A stretch of 64,000 nt of DNA from Actinomycetes bacterium (GTDB lineage: Bacteria > Actinomycetota > Acidimicrobiia > Acidimicrobiales > Microtrichaceae): positions 186,001 to 250,000 of the forward strand of contig JAAEPF010000024.1 in the NCBI GenBank assembly GCA_024222295.1. Reading direction: 5' to 3'. The translations under genes and the position numbers were made by a program. Position 1 is the first letter of the stretch. The number at the start of each line of letters is the position of its first letter. The notes beneath the pieces are model-generated. The model saw only the letters and a list, made by a program, of their open reading frames with translations, was not told the origin of the DNA and searched no databases. Positions 28,620 to 37,415 of the stretch are shown here, one piece after another.

Positions 28620-29552
28620 TCAGGCCTGCTCCGGGTGGCTCGCGGCGGACTCGGTGACCGCCTTCGCCGAGCGGGTGGCGAGTCGCACCCCGACCAGTGA
28701 GACGGCGGCACCGGCCACGAAGGTCACGGTCAGCGCCTCACCGAGCCACCACCAGGCGAGGACCGCCGCGGTGGGCGGGATCAGGTACAGCCACATCGCA
28801 GCCTTGGTGGCCTCCGAGCGGGCCAGGCCGGCAGCCCACAATCCGTAGCCGACCGTTGAGGATCCCACTCCCAGCCACAGCAGGTACGGCCACACGGTGC
28901 CACCGTCGGCGCTCATCGTCGACACGAAGGACGGCAGGAACACCACGAACGGGACGGTGGACAGGATCGTCGCCCAACCCGTCACCTCCAACGGCTCGTA
29001 GCGGTCCAGCAGGGGTTTCTGGCGGAGCACGAACAGCGCAGCCACCGCCGCCGAGCCGAGCACCGCGAGAGCGCCCCAGGAAAAGGAGAAGCCGCCGCCC
29101 TCGGTCGTCGCCACCACCAGCGATCCCGCGAAAGCCAGCGCAACGCCAACCCACTGCAGTCGCCTGAGTCGCTCTCCGAGCAGCGCGGGGGCAAGCAACG
29201 CGGCAATGACGGGAGCGAGGTTGACCAACACTGCGGCGGTCGAAGCGGTCACCGTCTGGGACCCCAGGTTGAGCAGGAACTGGTATCCGGACACCCCGAG
29301 CATCCCAACCACGAACAGCCTGGCGAGGTCTGCCGCCGGGGGTATGCCACGCCGGCGCAGCCGGGGTGCCATCAACAGCGCCAGCGCTGCGGACGCCACG
29401 AGCAGGCGGCCAATCACCAGTTCACCGGGTGACAACACCTCCACGGCGCGGCGAATCGCCGGAAACGCCGCGGCCCACGCCACGACCGCGACGCTCAGGA
29501 ACGGCCATGCCGCGCCGCGCCGTTCGCCACTCACGGGTCGAGTGAGAACCAT
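28620..29552 (-). CDS. EamA/DMT family transporter
   Basis: A 310-residue integral membrane protein with about ten hydrophobic helices in two EamA repeats (about 10-140 and 150-285). Typical EamA features are the AWAAAFPAIRRA helix at the start and NLAPVIAALLAPALLGERL before the repeat boundary, mirrored by the second-half LYLIPPTAAVLAWWWLGEAL. Members export amino acids, purines or other metabolites; the substrate cannot be assigned. Its start overlaps the end of the upstream membrane-anchored protein by 22 bases. It is upstream of the MetE-like gene on the same strand but separated by the operator region. Confidence 0.9.
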   Translation of the reverse strand: MVLTRPVSGERRGAAWPFLSVAVVAWAAAFPAIRRAVEVLSPGELVIGRLLVASAALALLMAPRLRRRGIPPAADLARLFVVGMLGVSGYQFLLNLGSQTVTASTAAVLVNLAPVIAALLAPALLGERLRRLQWVGVALAFAGSLVVATTEGGGFSFSWGALAVLGSAAVAALFVLRQKPLLDRYEPLEVTGWATILSTVPFVVFLPSFVSTMSADGGTVWPYLLWLGVGSSTVGYGLWAAGLARSEATKAAMWLYLIPPTAAVLAWWWLGEALTVTFVAGAAVSLVGVRLATRSAKAVTESAASHPEQA

Positions 29553-30220
29553 GCTTCGCTCGCGTCGAGCGAGAGCGCAGTGCGTGCAACCAACACCAGG
29601 TCGTCCTCGCCCGCGCCAACCTCGAACACGAGGTTGCCTGATGCCCCGGAGCCTGGTTCCAGCTCGCCCACCATGTCGAAGCGGGGCTCCGGCGGCGTGG
29701 CGAGGTTGTCGAACGACACCCGTTCCGCATCATCGGAGCCGAAAACCGACCAGAGAATCGCGGGTGCCTCGGCGTCTTCGCGGCCGGGCGCGCCGTCGAA
29801 GGCGGCCGTGACGTCGACCGCGATGTAGCGCATGGCGTTGGCCGGGGGCGGGTTGAATTCGGCGGCGGTAGCCACTGCAGCGTCGGCCTGCAGGTCCGCG
29901 GAGTTGACCGTCACGCGCCAGCCGTTGCCCAGATCGACCTCGGTGCCCATCGGCAGGGGCTCGGTGCGGGTACCCGCCTCGCCGGGGCGGCCGGAGCCGA
30001 CGATCTCGGCGTTGTTGTCGCCCACGGCCTCGAGCGCCCCGCGCGACTCCTCGCTCTCGACGCTGTCGTCGCTGTCGCCTACAAGGCGCAGGGCAACCCA
30101 GATGCCTGCCCCGACCATCACGATCGCGCCCACCGCAGCCGCGACGACGAGCCACACGCGTCGTTGCCTGGTGCCGTGGGGAGCCTGCTGCGCGCCGGGG
30201 CGCGGGCTCCAATCGCTCAT
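29531..30220 (-). CDS. Membrane-anchored extracytoplasmic protein (DUF4352-like domain)
   Basis: A 229-residue protein with a short basic cytoplasmic tail, one transmembrane helix (about 22-46) and an acidic linker, then a beta-sandwich-like domain of about 130 residues. The domain pattern GNGWRVTVNSADLQADAA, RYIAVDVTAAFDG and SGNLVFEVGAGEDDLVLVAR resembles the telokin-like DUF4352 immunoprotective domain of actinobacterial and firmicute surface proteins. Function unknown. The 22-base overlap with the EamA gene suggests co-expression. Confidence 0.7.
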   Translation of the reverse strand: MSDWSPRPGAQQAPHGTRQRRVWLVVAAAVGAIVMVGAGIWVALRLVGDSDDSVESEESRGALEAVGDNNAEIVGSGRPGEAGTRTEPLPMGTEVDLGNGWRVTVNSADLQADAAVATAAEFNPPPANAMRYIAVDVTAAFDGAPGREDAEAPAILWSVFGSDDAERVSFDNLATPPEPRFDMVGELEPGSGASGNLVFEVGAGEDDLVLVARTALSLDASEAWFSLDP

Positions 30221-30261
30221 CGATGCTCCCGGGTGTCTAAGCCCGATTCCACCCTAAGGCG

Positions 30262-31023
30262 TCAGTGCTCCCGCAGCAGCGAGCCGAACCCGTGCACCTT
30301 GTCCTCGATGCCGTTGTCGCGCAGCGCCATCCACCATGTGGCGGCGTTGATGGCGATCACCGGCTTGTCCAGCCAACGCTCGGCCTCGTCTGCGATCTGG
30401 GACATGCACAGGTTGGTGCCGCACTGCACGATGGCGTCCACATCGGGTGCGTTGACCTCGTGGATCGCGTCCATCAGCTGACGTTCGGTCACCTCGGCGA
30501 TCGCCACCGCGTGGGGGCACTTGAGACCCTTGATGGAGGCGACCTCGAAGCCGATGTCGGTGAAGAACTTCACCACGTTCTCGTCACCGATGGGCTGGTA
30601 CGGGGTGATCACGCCGATGCGCTTCGCGCCGAACAACTTGAGTGCACGCTCGCAGCCCTCGGCGCCGGTGGCGACGTCGAGACCGTTCGAGCGGTCCTTG
30701 ATCATCTTCACGAACTGCCGGTTGCCCTCGACACCATCCCAGAACGTCTCGGCCGACATGCCCATCACCATGTAGTCGGGCTGGGCGGTCATCACCCGGT
30801 CCACCGAGTGGCCGATCTCGGCGCGGATCTGCTCCAGCAGGCGGACCATGCCCTCGTCGTCGGGGAAGTGCATGTCCCGGATGTGGATGCGCGACATGTG
30901 CGGAGTCACACCCGGCACCGCCATGGCGTGGAACTCGGGCTCCACGATCGTGTTGGTGGATGGCACGATCACCCCGAACTTCTTGCGCCATCCAAGTCGG
31001 TCGGCGTTTCGTGTCTCGCTCAT
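30262..31023 (-). CDS. Maleate isomerase/arylmalonate decarboxylase-fold protein (copy 1)
   Basis: A 253-residue member of the Asp/Glu racemase superfamily branch that holds maleate cis-trans isomerase and arylmalonate decarboxylase. Family blocks include KFGVIVPSTNTIVEPEF at the N-terminus, GMSAETFWDG for the first active-site loop, and DAIVQCGTNLCMSQ followed by KPVIAINAATWW for the second. In characterised members the second loop reads SCTNLR-like with a catalytic Cys; here that position aligns to Gly with Cys shifted one residue earlier. ATG 31023 was chosen by homology. It is the last gene of a four-gene operon (acyl-CoA dehydrogenase, lipocalin-like, ALDH, this one). A paralogue lies at 42.7 kb. 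Confidence 0.82.
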   Translation of the reverse strand: MSETRNADRLGWRKKFGVIVPSTNTIVEPEFHAMAVPGVTPHMSRIHIRDMHFPDDEGMVRLLEQIRAEIGHSVDRVMTAQPDYMVMGMSAETFWDGVEGNRQFVKMIKDRSNGLDVATGAEGCERALKLFGAKRIGVITPYQPIGDENVVKFFTDIGFEVASIKGLKCPHAVAIAEVTERQLMDAIHEVNAPDVDAIVQCGTNLCMSQIADEAERWLDKPVIAINAATWWMALRDNGIEDKVHGFGSLLREH

Positions 31024-31049
31024 GGTGCTGCTCCGTTTCGGCCTGTTGA

Positions 31050-32501
31050 TCAAGCGTTCTCGACTCCCACGACACGGGTGCCGCAGAAGAACTCGATGGT
31101 CTCGGTCGTGCCCTCGTCGGCCAGCCCGGAGATGCCCCACGCAGGGCGGGGAGCCATCAGGTGCAGGCTCATGGGCGAAGTGCCGTTTATCTTGACGCCG
31201 CCGGCGTGGATCTGGCGGCCGACGTCCATGGCGGCATCCTCGTCGGTGCCGATCACGTAGGCCTCGAGGCCGTACTGGTTGTCGTTGGCGATCCTCAGCG
31301 CATCCGCGGTGTCTGTGTACGCGTGAACCGTCGCCACCGGGCCGAAGATCTCGCTGCGCGTGTGCTCGGGGTCCACGCCGGTCACCAGCGTCGGCGACAT
31401 CCAGTTGCCGCCCGCCAGGTCGCCTCCGGGCAGTGTGGAAGGCGCAAGCACAGTGCCGCCTCGGGCGACGAGTTCACCGACCCGCCCGGCCAGCATCGCG
31501 TGGTGCGCCGAGTGCACGATCGGGCCCATCATCGAGCGCTCATCGAGCGAGTCACCGATGGTCAGGCCCTCGAGTCGTGCAACCACGGCGTCAACGATCT
31601 CGGCCTCCCGTTCAGCCGGCACGATCAGGCGGCCGAGTGCCCGGCACCACTGGCCGTTGAGTGTCGTCATGAGCGCCACAGCGCCATCGGCTGCGGCGTC
31701 TGTGTCGGCGTCCGGCATGATCACCAGCGGCCCATGTCCGCCGAGTTCTAGCTGTGCCGGCTTGAGGCCCTCGGCGCAGGCATGGGCGATAGCCCGGCCG
31801 GCCACCACACCTCCGGTGAAGCTGATGGCCCGCACCCGGTCATCGGTGACGACCCGGCCACCCACCTCGGGGCCACCGTGTACGACCTGCACGACGCCCG
31901 TGGGCAGTCCGCCGGCTTCGGCGCCCCTCGCCAGCATGGCGGTGCCGTGCGGCACCCGCTCGGGCGGCTTGATGATCACCGGACAGCCCGCAGCGAGGGC
32001 CGACGCAGCCTTGTGCGCCGCCATCGGTGCGGGAGCGTTCCACGGCACGAGCAAGCCTGCCGGCCCCCAACCGAGGCGGATCACCTCGATGTCGCGTCCG
32101 GTGGGACCTTCGAGCGTTGAGCCGGTCACCCCGGCGCGCAGTTGTTCCGCGGCAAGGCGGAACGCCGCGTGGAAGATGAACGACAACATGGAGGTGGTGC
32201 CGATGGTGGCGCCGCTGCCGAGTGCCTCGACTCGGGCGCACTCGTTCGCGAGCGGCTCCAGGGCATCGGCCACACCGTCGAGCAGCTCGGCGCGCGCCTG
32301 GGGTGCAGTGGCACTCCACTGCGGGTATGCGGCCACCGATGCGGCGATGGCGCGCTCGATTCCGTCGTCGTCGGTCGCCATCTGCGACTGGAGCACCTCA
32401 CCCGTGTTGGGGTCCTCGATGGTTTCGCCGCGGTCACGGGTGGCGGGAGTCCACTCACCAGCGATGAAGTCGATCTGCTCGGGAAGGGTGCGGTCCATCA
32501 C
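31050..32501 (-). CDS. NAD(P)-dependent aldehyde dehydrogenase
   Basis: A 483-residue cytoplasmic ALDH superfamily enzyme that oxidises an aldehyde to the acid. The catalytic Cys is in NGQWCRALGR and the general-base Glu in LELGGHGP (usually LELGGKxP). VPWNAPAPMAAHKAASALAAGCPVIIKPPE is the coenzyme-binding block. The start overlaps the stop of the upstream lipocalin-like gene by four bases. It sits in the operon led by the acyl-CoA dehydrogenase under operator copy B, so it likely works on an aldehyde produced in that catabolic route. Confidence 0.92.
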   Translation of the reverse strand: MMDRTLPEQIDFIAGEWTPATRDRGETIEDPNTGEVLQSQMATDDDGIERAIAASVAAYPQWSATAPQARAELLDGVADALEPLANECARVEALGSGATIGTTSMLSFIFHAAFRLAAEQLRAGVTGSTLEGPTGRDIEVIRLGWGPAGLLVPWNAPAPMAAHKAASALAAGCPVIIKPPERVPHGTAMLARGAEAGGLPTGVVQVVHGGPEVGGRVVTDDRVRAISFTGGVVAGRAIAHACAEGLKPAQLELGGHGPLVIMPDADTDAAADGAVALMTTLNGQWCRALGRLIVPAEREAEIVDAVVARLEGLTIGDSLDERSMMGPIVHSAHHAMLAGRVGELVARGGTVLAPSTLPGGDLAGGNWMSPTLVTGVDPEHTRSEIFGPVATVHAYTDTADALRIANDNQYGLEAYVIGTDEDAAMDVGRQIHAGGVKINGTSPMSLHLMAPRPAWGISGLADEGTTETIEFFCGTRVVGVENA

Positions 32502-33085
32502 TGCTCCTGGTTGGTTCGTTCGTCGGTCGCGAAGTGCGGCGTCACGTCCCGCAGTTCATGCACCGGCGCACCCGGCCCACGGGGGTCGAGCTCGTGGCGC
32601 CGGGACGTGTCGGTGGTGAGCCGCTCACCTGTGACGAGCATCGTGCGCACGAGCGGGCCGTGGCGGTACAGCACTGTGGTGCGCCAGCGACGGTCCCCGT
32701 CGAGGCGGATGTGGTCGGGCTCGCTGTAGCGGCCGAGGCCGGGCTCCTGCCATGACTCCGGCACGAACCAGATGATCCCGGGGCCGCCGGACACACCCAC
32801 GTGCTGGGGAGCATCGGGTCCCAGTTTGCGGAACCTCAGCACGCCGTCGACGAGATCGGACTCGAACGTGCGGACCTTCGCCTCGCGCCCCCCGAACGTC
32901 ACGTTCGACTGCGTGACGGTGGAGCCGTCGAAGTCGAAGTACACGAGGTTGTCGTAGGGGAACGGTCCGGGAACTCCACCGTGGAGGTCCTCTGTGACGG
33001 GCGCGCCATCCGGGTCGAACGCCTCGAGATGGTCGTGCCACACGCCCACCATGGCGGCCAGGTCCTCCGCTAGCGGTGAGCCCAT
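32498..33085 (-). CDS. DUF3598-like/lipocalin-like protein
   Basis: A 195-residue protein predicted to be nearly all beta. It starts AAMVGVWHDHLEAFDP, with a Trp near the N-terminus as in lipocalin-type barrels, and continues LVYFDFDGSTVTQSNVTFGG and HGPLVRTMLVTGERL. The pattern resembles DUF3598-type barrels, related in fold to fatty-acid- and bilin-binding lipocalins; I give no enzymatic role. ATG 33085 lies four bases after the acyl-CoA dehydrogenase stop; a GTG at 33112 in the same frame would overlap that gene. Tightly coupled to ALDH downstream. It could carry a hydrophobic pathway intermediate (inference). Confidence 0.6.
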   Translation of the reverse strand: MGSPLAEDLAAMVGVWHDHLEAFDPDGAPVTEDLHGGVPGPFPYDNLVYFDFDGSTVTQSNVTFGGREAKVRTFESDLVDGVLRFRKLGPDAPQHVGVSGGPGIIWFVPESWQEPGLGRYSEPDHIRLDGDRRWRTTVLYRHGPLVRTMLVTGERLTTDTSRRHELDPRGPGAPVHELRDVTPHFATDERTNQEQ

Positions 33086-33089
33086 TTCG

Positions 33090-34385
33090 TCAGCCGCCCG
33101 ACTTCGTCCCACCGAACTGGGTGGACTCGTGGCCCTTCACGATCGTCGAGGCGGCCTCGAGGCGGCCTCGTTCGGCGGGGAACGCCTGCACGAGGCCCAT
33201 CGTGAGGTCGCGGTACATGCGGCTGACGAGGCCCGAGAATGCGGTGTTGGACGTGCCGCAGGCCTTGAGTGCGTTCTGGGCCACTGCGAAGCCTTCTTCG
33301 GCGACCACTCCCTTGGCGATGCGCCAGTTGGCCACCACCTCGGGCTTGGGGAGCTTCGGTGGCTCCGAGGTCTCGAGGTCGAGCTGGTTGAGCAGCCAGT
33401 GGCGTGCCGTGCCGAGGTGCATCGACATCGAGCCGATGAGCTGCTGCTGGAACGGCGCGGTTCCGATCGGCTCACCGGTGTCGGCGAACTTCGAGGTCGT
33501 CAGATGGTTGATCGCGTAGTCGTAGATGGCCTGCGCGGCGCCGAGGTAGCAGGCGGTGCCCGCAACCTGGCTGCCCACGAAGCTGCCCCTGCTCACCTGC
33601 ATCATGTTCACGAACGCACCCGGGATTGCCAGGGCGTCGGCTTCGGGCACGAATACGTCCTCGAGCGTGATTCCGTGCGTGGCCGTGGCGCGCATGCCGA
33701 TCGCATCCCAGCGCTCTCGTTCTCCGACGCCCTCTGCGCGGCGGTCGACCATGAAGACTGCGAGGTACTCGGCTGTGTCGCCACCGGGCAGCTTCGCGGC
33801 CACCAGGTAGTCGTCGGCAACGCCGGTCGCACATCCGAAGGACTTCACCCCGGTCAGCCGCCAGCCCTTGTTGCCGTCGGCGTCGGTGCCGGGCTCGGCC
33901 GAGGTGCCGATGGTGATTGCACTCGAGGCGGACTTGGCGGACTCGGATGCGAAATTGGCCATCCAGCGCCCCTCGCCCATCCGGGTGAGAAGGCGCTCTG
34001 CGAAGGCCTTGACCACCGGAGCCTCTTCATCGTCGAACAGGCCTGCGTCCAGTGCCTCGAGCGGGAGCAGCCCGCGTGACGCCGAGCTGTTGTGGAAGAA
34101 GAATGACAGCGCCGTGGAGGGGCAAGCGGTGCCCATCGCGAAGCACGCTCCGACGATGTCGCGCAGCCCGCCGCCGAGGCCGCCGAACTGCTCGGGCACG
34201 GCCAATCCGAGCAGCCCTGCTTCGGACAGCGTCTTGACGTGCTCGGTCGGGAACTCACCCTCTCGGTCTCCCTCGACCGCCTTGTCGCGAAGGGCGGGTA
34301 GCACTGCCTCGACGCGCTCGGCCCGCTGCCTTTCTGCGGGGGAGAGGTCGTCGATGAGAGCCTCGACCGTCAGCTTCTCGCTCAT
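33090..34385 (-). CDS. Acyl-CoA dehydrogenase
   Basis: A 431-residue flavoprotein that introduces a 2,3-double bond into an acyl-CoA. The N-terminal helical domain contains LGLAVPEQFGGLGGGLRDIV, the FAD/beta domain contains TGVKSFGCATGVADDYLVA, and the C-terminal domain ends TMGLVQAFPAERGRLEAAS. The usual catalytic Glu motif near the end is not obvious, so related flavin functions (oxidase or monooxygenase of the ACAD fold) are possible. ATG 34385 was preferred over the open frame to 34481 by homology and because promoter and operator copy B lie at 34425-34481. First gene of a four-gene operon. Confidence 0.85.
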   Translation of the reverse strand: MSEKLTVEALIDDLSPAERQRAERVEAVLPALRDKAVEGDREGEFPTEHVKTLSEAGLLGLAVPEQFGGLGGGLRDIVGACFAMGTACPSTALSFFFHNSSASRGLLPLEALDAGLFDDEEAPVVKAFAERLLTRMGEGRWMANFASESAKSASSAITIGTSAEPGTDADGNKGWRLTGVKSFGCATGVADDYLVAAKLPGGDTAEYLAVFMVDRRAEGVGERERWDAIGMRATATHGITLEDVFVPEADALAIPGAFVNMMQVSRGSFVGSQVAGTACYLGAAQAIYDYAINHLTTSKFADTGEPIGTAPFQQQLIGSMSMHLGTARHWLLNQLDLETSEPPKLPKPEVVANWRIAKGVVAEEGFAVAQNALKACGTSNTAFSGLVSRMYRDLTMGLVQAFPAERGRLEAASTIVKGHESTQFGGTKSGG

Positions 34386-34424
34386 TTGGACATACCCCCG
34401 GTTGTATCCGGCCTGCGGCCTGCT

Positions 34425-34449
34425 GTTCCGTTCAGCGGAACGCGGTTCC
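34425..34449 (-). promoter_or_regulatory. Shared 25-bp operator element, copy B (acyl-CoA dehydrogenase operon)
   Basis: On the - strand GGAAC-CGC-GTTCC continues into the 17-bp core. On the + strand the core is GTTCCGTTCAGCGGAAC (34425-34441), one mismatch from consensus. It starts four bases after the predicted -10 box and ends 40 bases before the ATG. Confidence 0.65.
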
Positions 34450-34452
34450 GTA

Positions 34453-34481
34453 ACCGTAACCAGCCCCTCCAGCGGCGTCAA
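34453..34481 (-). promoter_or_regulatory. Predicted promoter of the acyl-CoA dehydrogenase operon
   Basis: On the - strand TTGACG (34481-34476) and TACGGT (34458-34453) are spaced by exactly 17 bases. This is the best promoter match in the catabolic region, and operator copy B overlaps the expected start of transcription. Confidence 0.6.
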
Positions 34482-34498
34482 TCAGGTCGTTTCGCCCC

Positions 34499-35158
34499 TC
34501 AGGCCGGTGGATCACCCTGGGAGCCTTCGATTCCCTCGAACACGTCCAGACCGCCGAAGTTGCCGCTCGGGTCCGGCCGTTCCTGCACCGGATCGTCCAC
34601 ATCGTCGTACTCGGTGCGAAGGGCCTTCGACATCGTCGCGTGCATCTCGTAGGTCATGACGATGTAGGTGAGCTCCAGGATCTGCTCGTCCTGCAGATGC
34701 GAGCGCAACGCATCGAATATGCCATCCGCAACCCTGCCGCCCATGACGACGAGCGCATCGGTGTAGGCGAGCACCGCCCGCTGTTCGGCATCGAAGCAGT
34801 CCGCCACCTGCCAGTGGGGGATCGCGTCCACTTGCTCGTTGCTGAGCCCCACGTCCCGTGACGCCTTGCAGTGCTGGGAGAACACGAAGCTCGACCCTCG
34901 CGCCCAGCCCGCGCGTGTCTGGCCGAGCTCACGGAGCTTCGGGTCCAGCTTGCGTTCGGTTGACCGGTAGTACTGGAAGCCGCCGCAGCAATGGTCGAAG
35001 CAGTCCGGCGAGTTGGCGAAGACCGGCCACCAGTCGCCCGGAGTACCCGACGGAGTCCCCGGTTCGTCGATCGGGTCGCGTTCCCCGAACAGGATGCCGA
35101 ACATCACCTCCCCGAACGGGTGCAGCTCGCTTCTCGGGACCATCTTCAATCTGGGCAT
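34499..35158 (-). CDS. Carboxymuconolactone decarboxylase/AhpD-like family protein
   Basis: A 219-residue alpha-helical protein of the CMD/AhpD-like superfamily. The core helix is seen as KLRELGQTRAGWARGSSFVFSQHCKASRDVGLS, matching the FxxxxHxxxAR region of this fold. The redox CxxC of true AhpD is absent (only a single Cys in QHCKAS), so peroxiredoxin-reductase activity is unlikely. ATG 35158 (MPRLKMVPRSELHP) was chosen as the homologous start. It is divergent from bioB with a 63-base shared promoter region and lies upstream of, but is separated by a promoter from, the acyl-CoA dehydrogenase operon. Confidence 0.75.
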   Translation of the reverse strand: MPRLKMVPRSELHPFGEVMFGILFGERDPIDEPGTPSGTPGDWWPVFANSPDCFDHCCGGFQYYRSTERKLDPKLRELGQTRAGWARGSSFVFSQHCKASRDVGLSNEQVDAIPHWQVADCFDAEQRAVLAYTDALVVMGGRVADGIFDALRSHLQDEQILELTYIVMTYEMHATMSKALRTEYDDVDDPVQERPDPSGNFGGLDVFEGIEGSQGDPPA

Positions 35159-35221
35159 GGCGCGCAACCTATCCGCCTGCCGCATTTCCCGCGGCGGGCT
35201 TGTCGTGGCAGCATCGATGAG

Positions 35222-36343
35222 ATGACGGACACGGGCGCAGCGGCATCAACACTCCTCGCACGCTGCGAGGAGCGAGGGCGGGCGGGCGAACCCCTCGATC
35301 GTGACGACGCGCTGGCGGTGCTGGGCCTGTCCGATGCCGACACCATCGCGGCGGTCACCTCTGCCGGGCGGCTGCGTCGTGAGGCGTTCGGCAACCTGGT
35401 CAAGCTCAACTTCCTCGTCAACGTGAAGTCAGGTCTCTGCCCCGAGGACTGCAACTACTGCTCCCAGCGGCGGGGCAGCGAAGCAGGCATCCTCACCTAC
35501 GACAACGTCGGCGCCGACGTGGTGGCTGACGCCGCCGAACGTGCCGTGCACGCCGGTGCAGCGCGCGTGTGCCTCGTGTCATCTGGTCGCGGGCCGAGCG
35601 AGCGCGACCTCGAGCACATCTCGGAGTCCGTCATGGCCGTCCACGACGCCCATCCCGACCTCGAGGTGTGTGCCTGCCTGGGCCTGCTCACCGAGGGCCA
35701 GGCGGAACGGCTCGTCGAGTCCGGCGTGTACGCCTACAACCACAACCTCAACACCTCCGAGTCGCACTACGACGACATCTGCTCGACCCACACCTTCGAT
35801 GACCGAATCGACACCGTCGAGCGAGCGCGCGACGCCGGTCTGTCGCCCTGCTCGGGTGCGTTGTTCGGGATGGGCGAGACCGACGATGACATCGTCGAGG
35901 TCGCATTCGCGCTCCGGGCGCTGGAGCCGGACTCGGTGCCGATCAACTTCCTGATCCCGATCGACGGCACACCCCTGGCGGGCAAGTGGGAACTCACTCC
36001 CCAGCGTTGCCTGCGCATCCTCGCGCTCTACCGCTACATGTTCCCCGACACCGAGATCCGCATCGCGGGTGGCCGCGAGGTTCACCTGCGCAGTGTGCAG
36101 GGCCTGGGGTTGGAGCTCGCCAACTCGATCTTCGTCGGCGACTACCTCACCACCGAGGGCCAGGCCGCGAACGCGGATCTCGACCTGCTGGCCGACTGGG
36201 GATTCGAGCCGCTCGAGCTGCCGGACAGCCCTCCCGCAACCCGGGAGCAACCGACGCACTCGCCGGCATCGTCAGGCGATGACGAGGACCTGGTGCGGAT
36301 CCGCCGGCGCGGCGTCGGCACATCTTCTCCGCCAAACGCCTGA
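35222..36343 (+). CDS. bioB: Biotin synthase
   Basis: A 373-residue radical SAM enzyme that inserts sulfur into dethiobiotin to give biotin. The [4Fe-4S] motif is CPEDCNYC (Cys73, Cys77, Cys80), preceded by KLNFLVNVKSGL. NHNLNTSESHY and LFGMGETDDD are diagnostic BioB blocks, and the [2Fe-2S] ligands are expected at VCLVSSGR, VCACLGLL and the IRIAGGREVHLRS Arg. ATG 35222 gives the normal length; a C-terminal tail of about 40 residues after the usual end is rich in Pro and charged residues. No other bio genes are nearby. Biotin is needed by acyl-CoA carboxylases. Confidence 0.95.
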   Translation: MTDTGAAASTLLARCEERGRAGEPLDRDDALAVLGLSDADTIAAVTSAGRLRREAFGNLVKLNFLVNVKSGLCPEDCNYCSQRRGSEAGILTYDNVGADVVADAAERAVHAGAARVCLVSSGRGPSERDLEHISESVMAVHDAHPDLEVCACLGLLTEGQAERLVESGVYAYNHNLNTSESHYDDICSTHTFDDRIDTVERARDAGLSPCSGALFGMGETDDDIVEVAFALRALEPDSVPINFLIPIDGTPLAGKWELTPQRCLRILALYRYMFPDTEIRIAGGREVHLRSVQGLGLELANSIFVGDYLTTEGQAANADLDLLADWGFEPLELPDSPPATREQPTHSPASSGDDEDLVRIRRRGVGTSSPPNA

Positions 36344-36398
36344 CCCTCGCCCGTAGGCTGGGCAGGATGCGAGCATCCCATCCCCCCAGGTGGTCGAG

Positions 36399-37415
36399 GT
36401 GAAGTCACGAACCCGGAGCCGGAAGTTCGGCGCGGTGTTCTTCATCGTGGTGGTGGCTGCCGCCGTCGGTGTCGTGTTGCTGGTCGATCCGCTGGGATCC
36501 GGAGGCTCGCAGGACCTCGACGTGTCCGACATCACCTCCTACGAGGTGACGATGACCCTCGGCGACGACGGTGTGCTCGAGGCCGACGAGCAGATCACGG
36601 TCAACTTCCCGGTCGCCCGTCGGGGCATCTTCCGGATCTTCGACACGGCTGACCCCCGCCGCGACATCGACCACGCCATCGAGGGTCTCACCGTCACGCG
36701 CGACGGCCAACCCGAGCCATGGGTCTGGCAGGACTCCGCGCGGGGGACCGCCACGGCGCGCATCGGTGTGGAGGACGTCTGGTTGCCGCCGGGCGAGTAC
36801 ACCTACGGCCTCAAGTGGCGCACCAAGGACGTGCTCGAGCCGTCGGTCATCAACGGTGAGGAAGATCCGGACACAACGCTGTGGTGGTGGGACGTGATCG
36901 GCTCCGGCTGGCCGATGCCGATCGGCGCGACAGACATCACCGTGAACCTGCCGGCCGAGCCAACCCGGACGGAATGTGTGATCGGCGAATCCACCCCGTG
37001 CGAGCCGACCGTCGATGGTCGCACGATGACCCTGCAGACCGGTGCGCTGGCTCCCTTCGAACCCGTGACCGTCCGCGTCGGCATGCCGTCGGACATCGTG
37101 CCGCCCAACCAGGCGCCCTCGGAGCTCATATGGCTGGCATTGCTGACCGGCCTGACGGGCCTCGGCCTCGGGCTGCTCGGCATCCGGGCGACCCGCGAGA
37201 CCGCACCGGGGTTCCCGGTGCTCTACGAGCCACCGGCGGGCATCAGGCCCGCCGTGGGGGTGCGGGTGCTCGACGAGAAGGCGTCGGGCGAGGAGCTGCA
37301 GGCGACGCTGTTCGACCTCGGTGACCGCGGCCTGGTACGCATCTCCCCCGAGGGCGAGAAGTGGCGCATCGACATGGTCGGTGACGTGACCCAGACCGCC
37401 TGTGAGGACTGGTAG
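36399..37415 (+). CDS. DUF2207 membrane protein, N-terminal half (split gene)
   Basis: About 338 residues: one N-terminal transmembrane helix, an extracytoplasmic beta domain (VTMTLGDDGVLEADEQITVNF to GMPSDIVPP), a second helix (about 241-260) and the beginning of the cytoplasmic region (VGVRVLDEKASGEELQATLFDLGDRGLVRI). This is the first part of DUF2207 proteins, which normally run to 550-650 residues. Translation stops at an amber codon (37413-37415), but the very same frame continues into the matching C-terminal half. GTG 36399 has AGGTGG upstream; GTG 36390 is an alternative. DUF2207 genes typically neighbour lemA, as here. Confidence 0.8.
   Translation: MKSRTRSRKFGAVFFIVVVAAAVGVVLLVDPLGSGGSQDLDVSDITSYEVTMTLGDDGVLEADEQITVNFPVARRGIFRIFDTADPRRDIDHAIEGLTVTRDGQPEPWVWQDSARGTATARIGVEDVWLPPGEYTYGLKWRTKDVLEPSVINGEEDPDTTLWWWDVIGSGWPMPIGATDITVNLPAEPTRTECVIGESTPCEPTVDGRTMTLQTGALAPFEPVTVRVGMPSDIVPPNQAPSELIWLALLTGLTGLGLGLLGIRATRETAPGFPVLYEPPAGIRPAVGVRVLDEKASGEELQATLFDLGDRGLVRISPEGEKWRIDMVGDVTQTACEDW

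Noticed and set aside
34499-35158. AhpD-like gene as an antioxidant reductase
   Set aside because: The paired redox cysteines (CxxC) are missing; only the general CMD fold can be supported.
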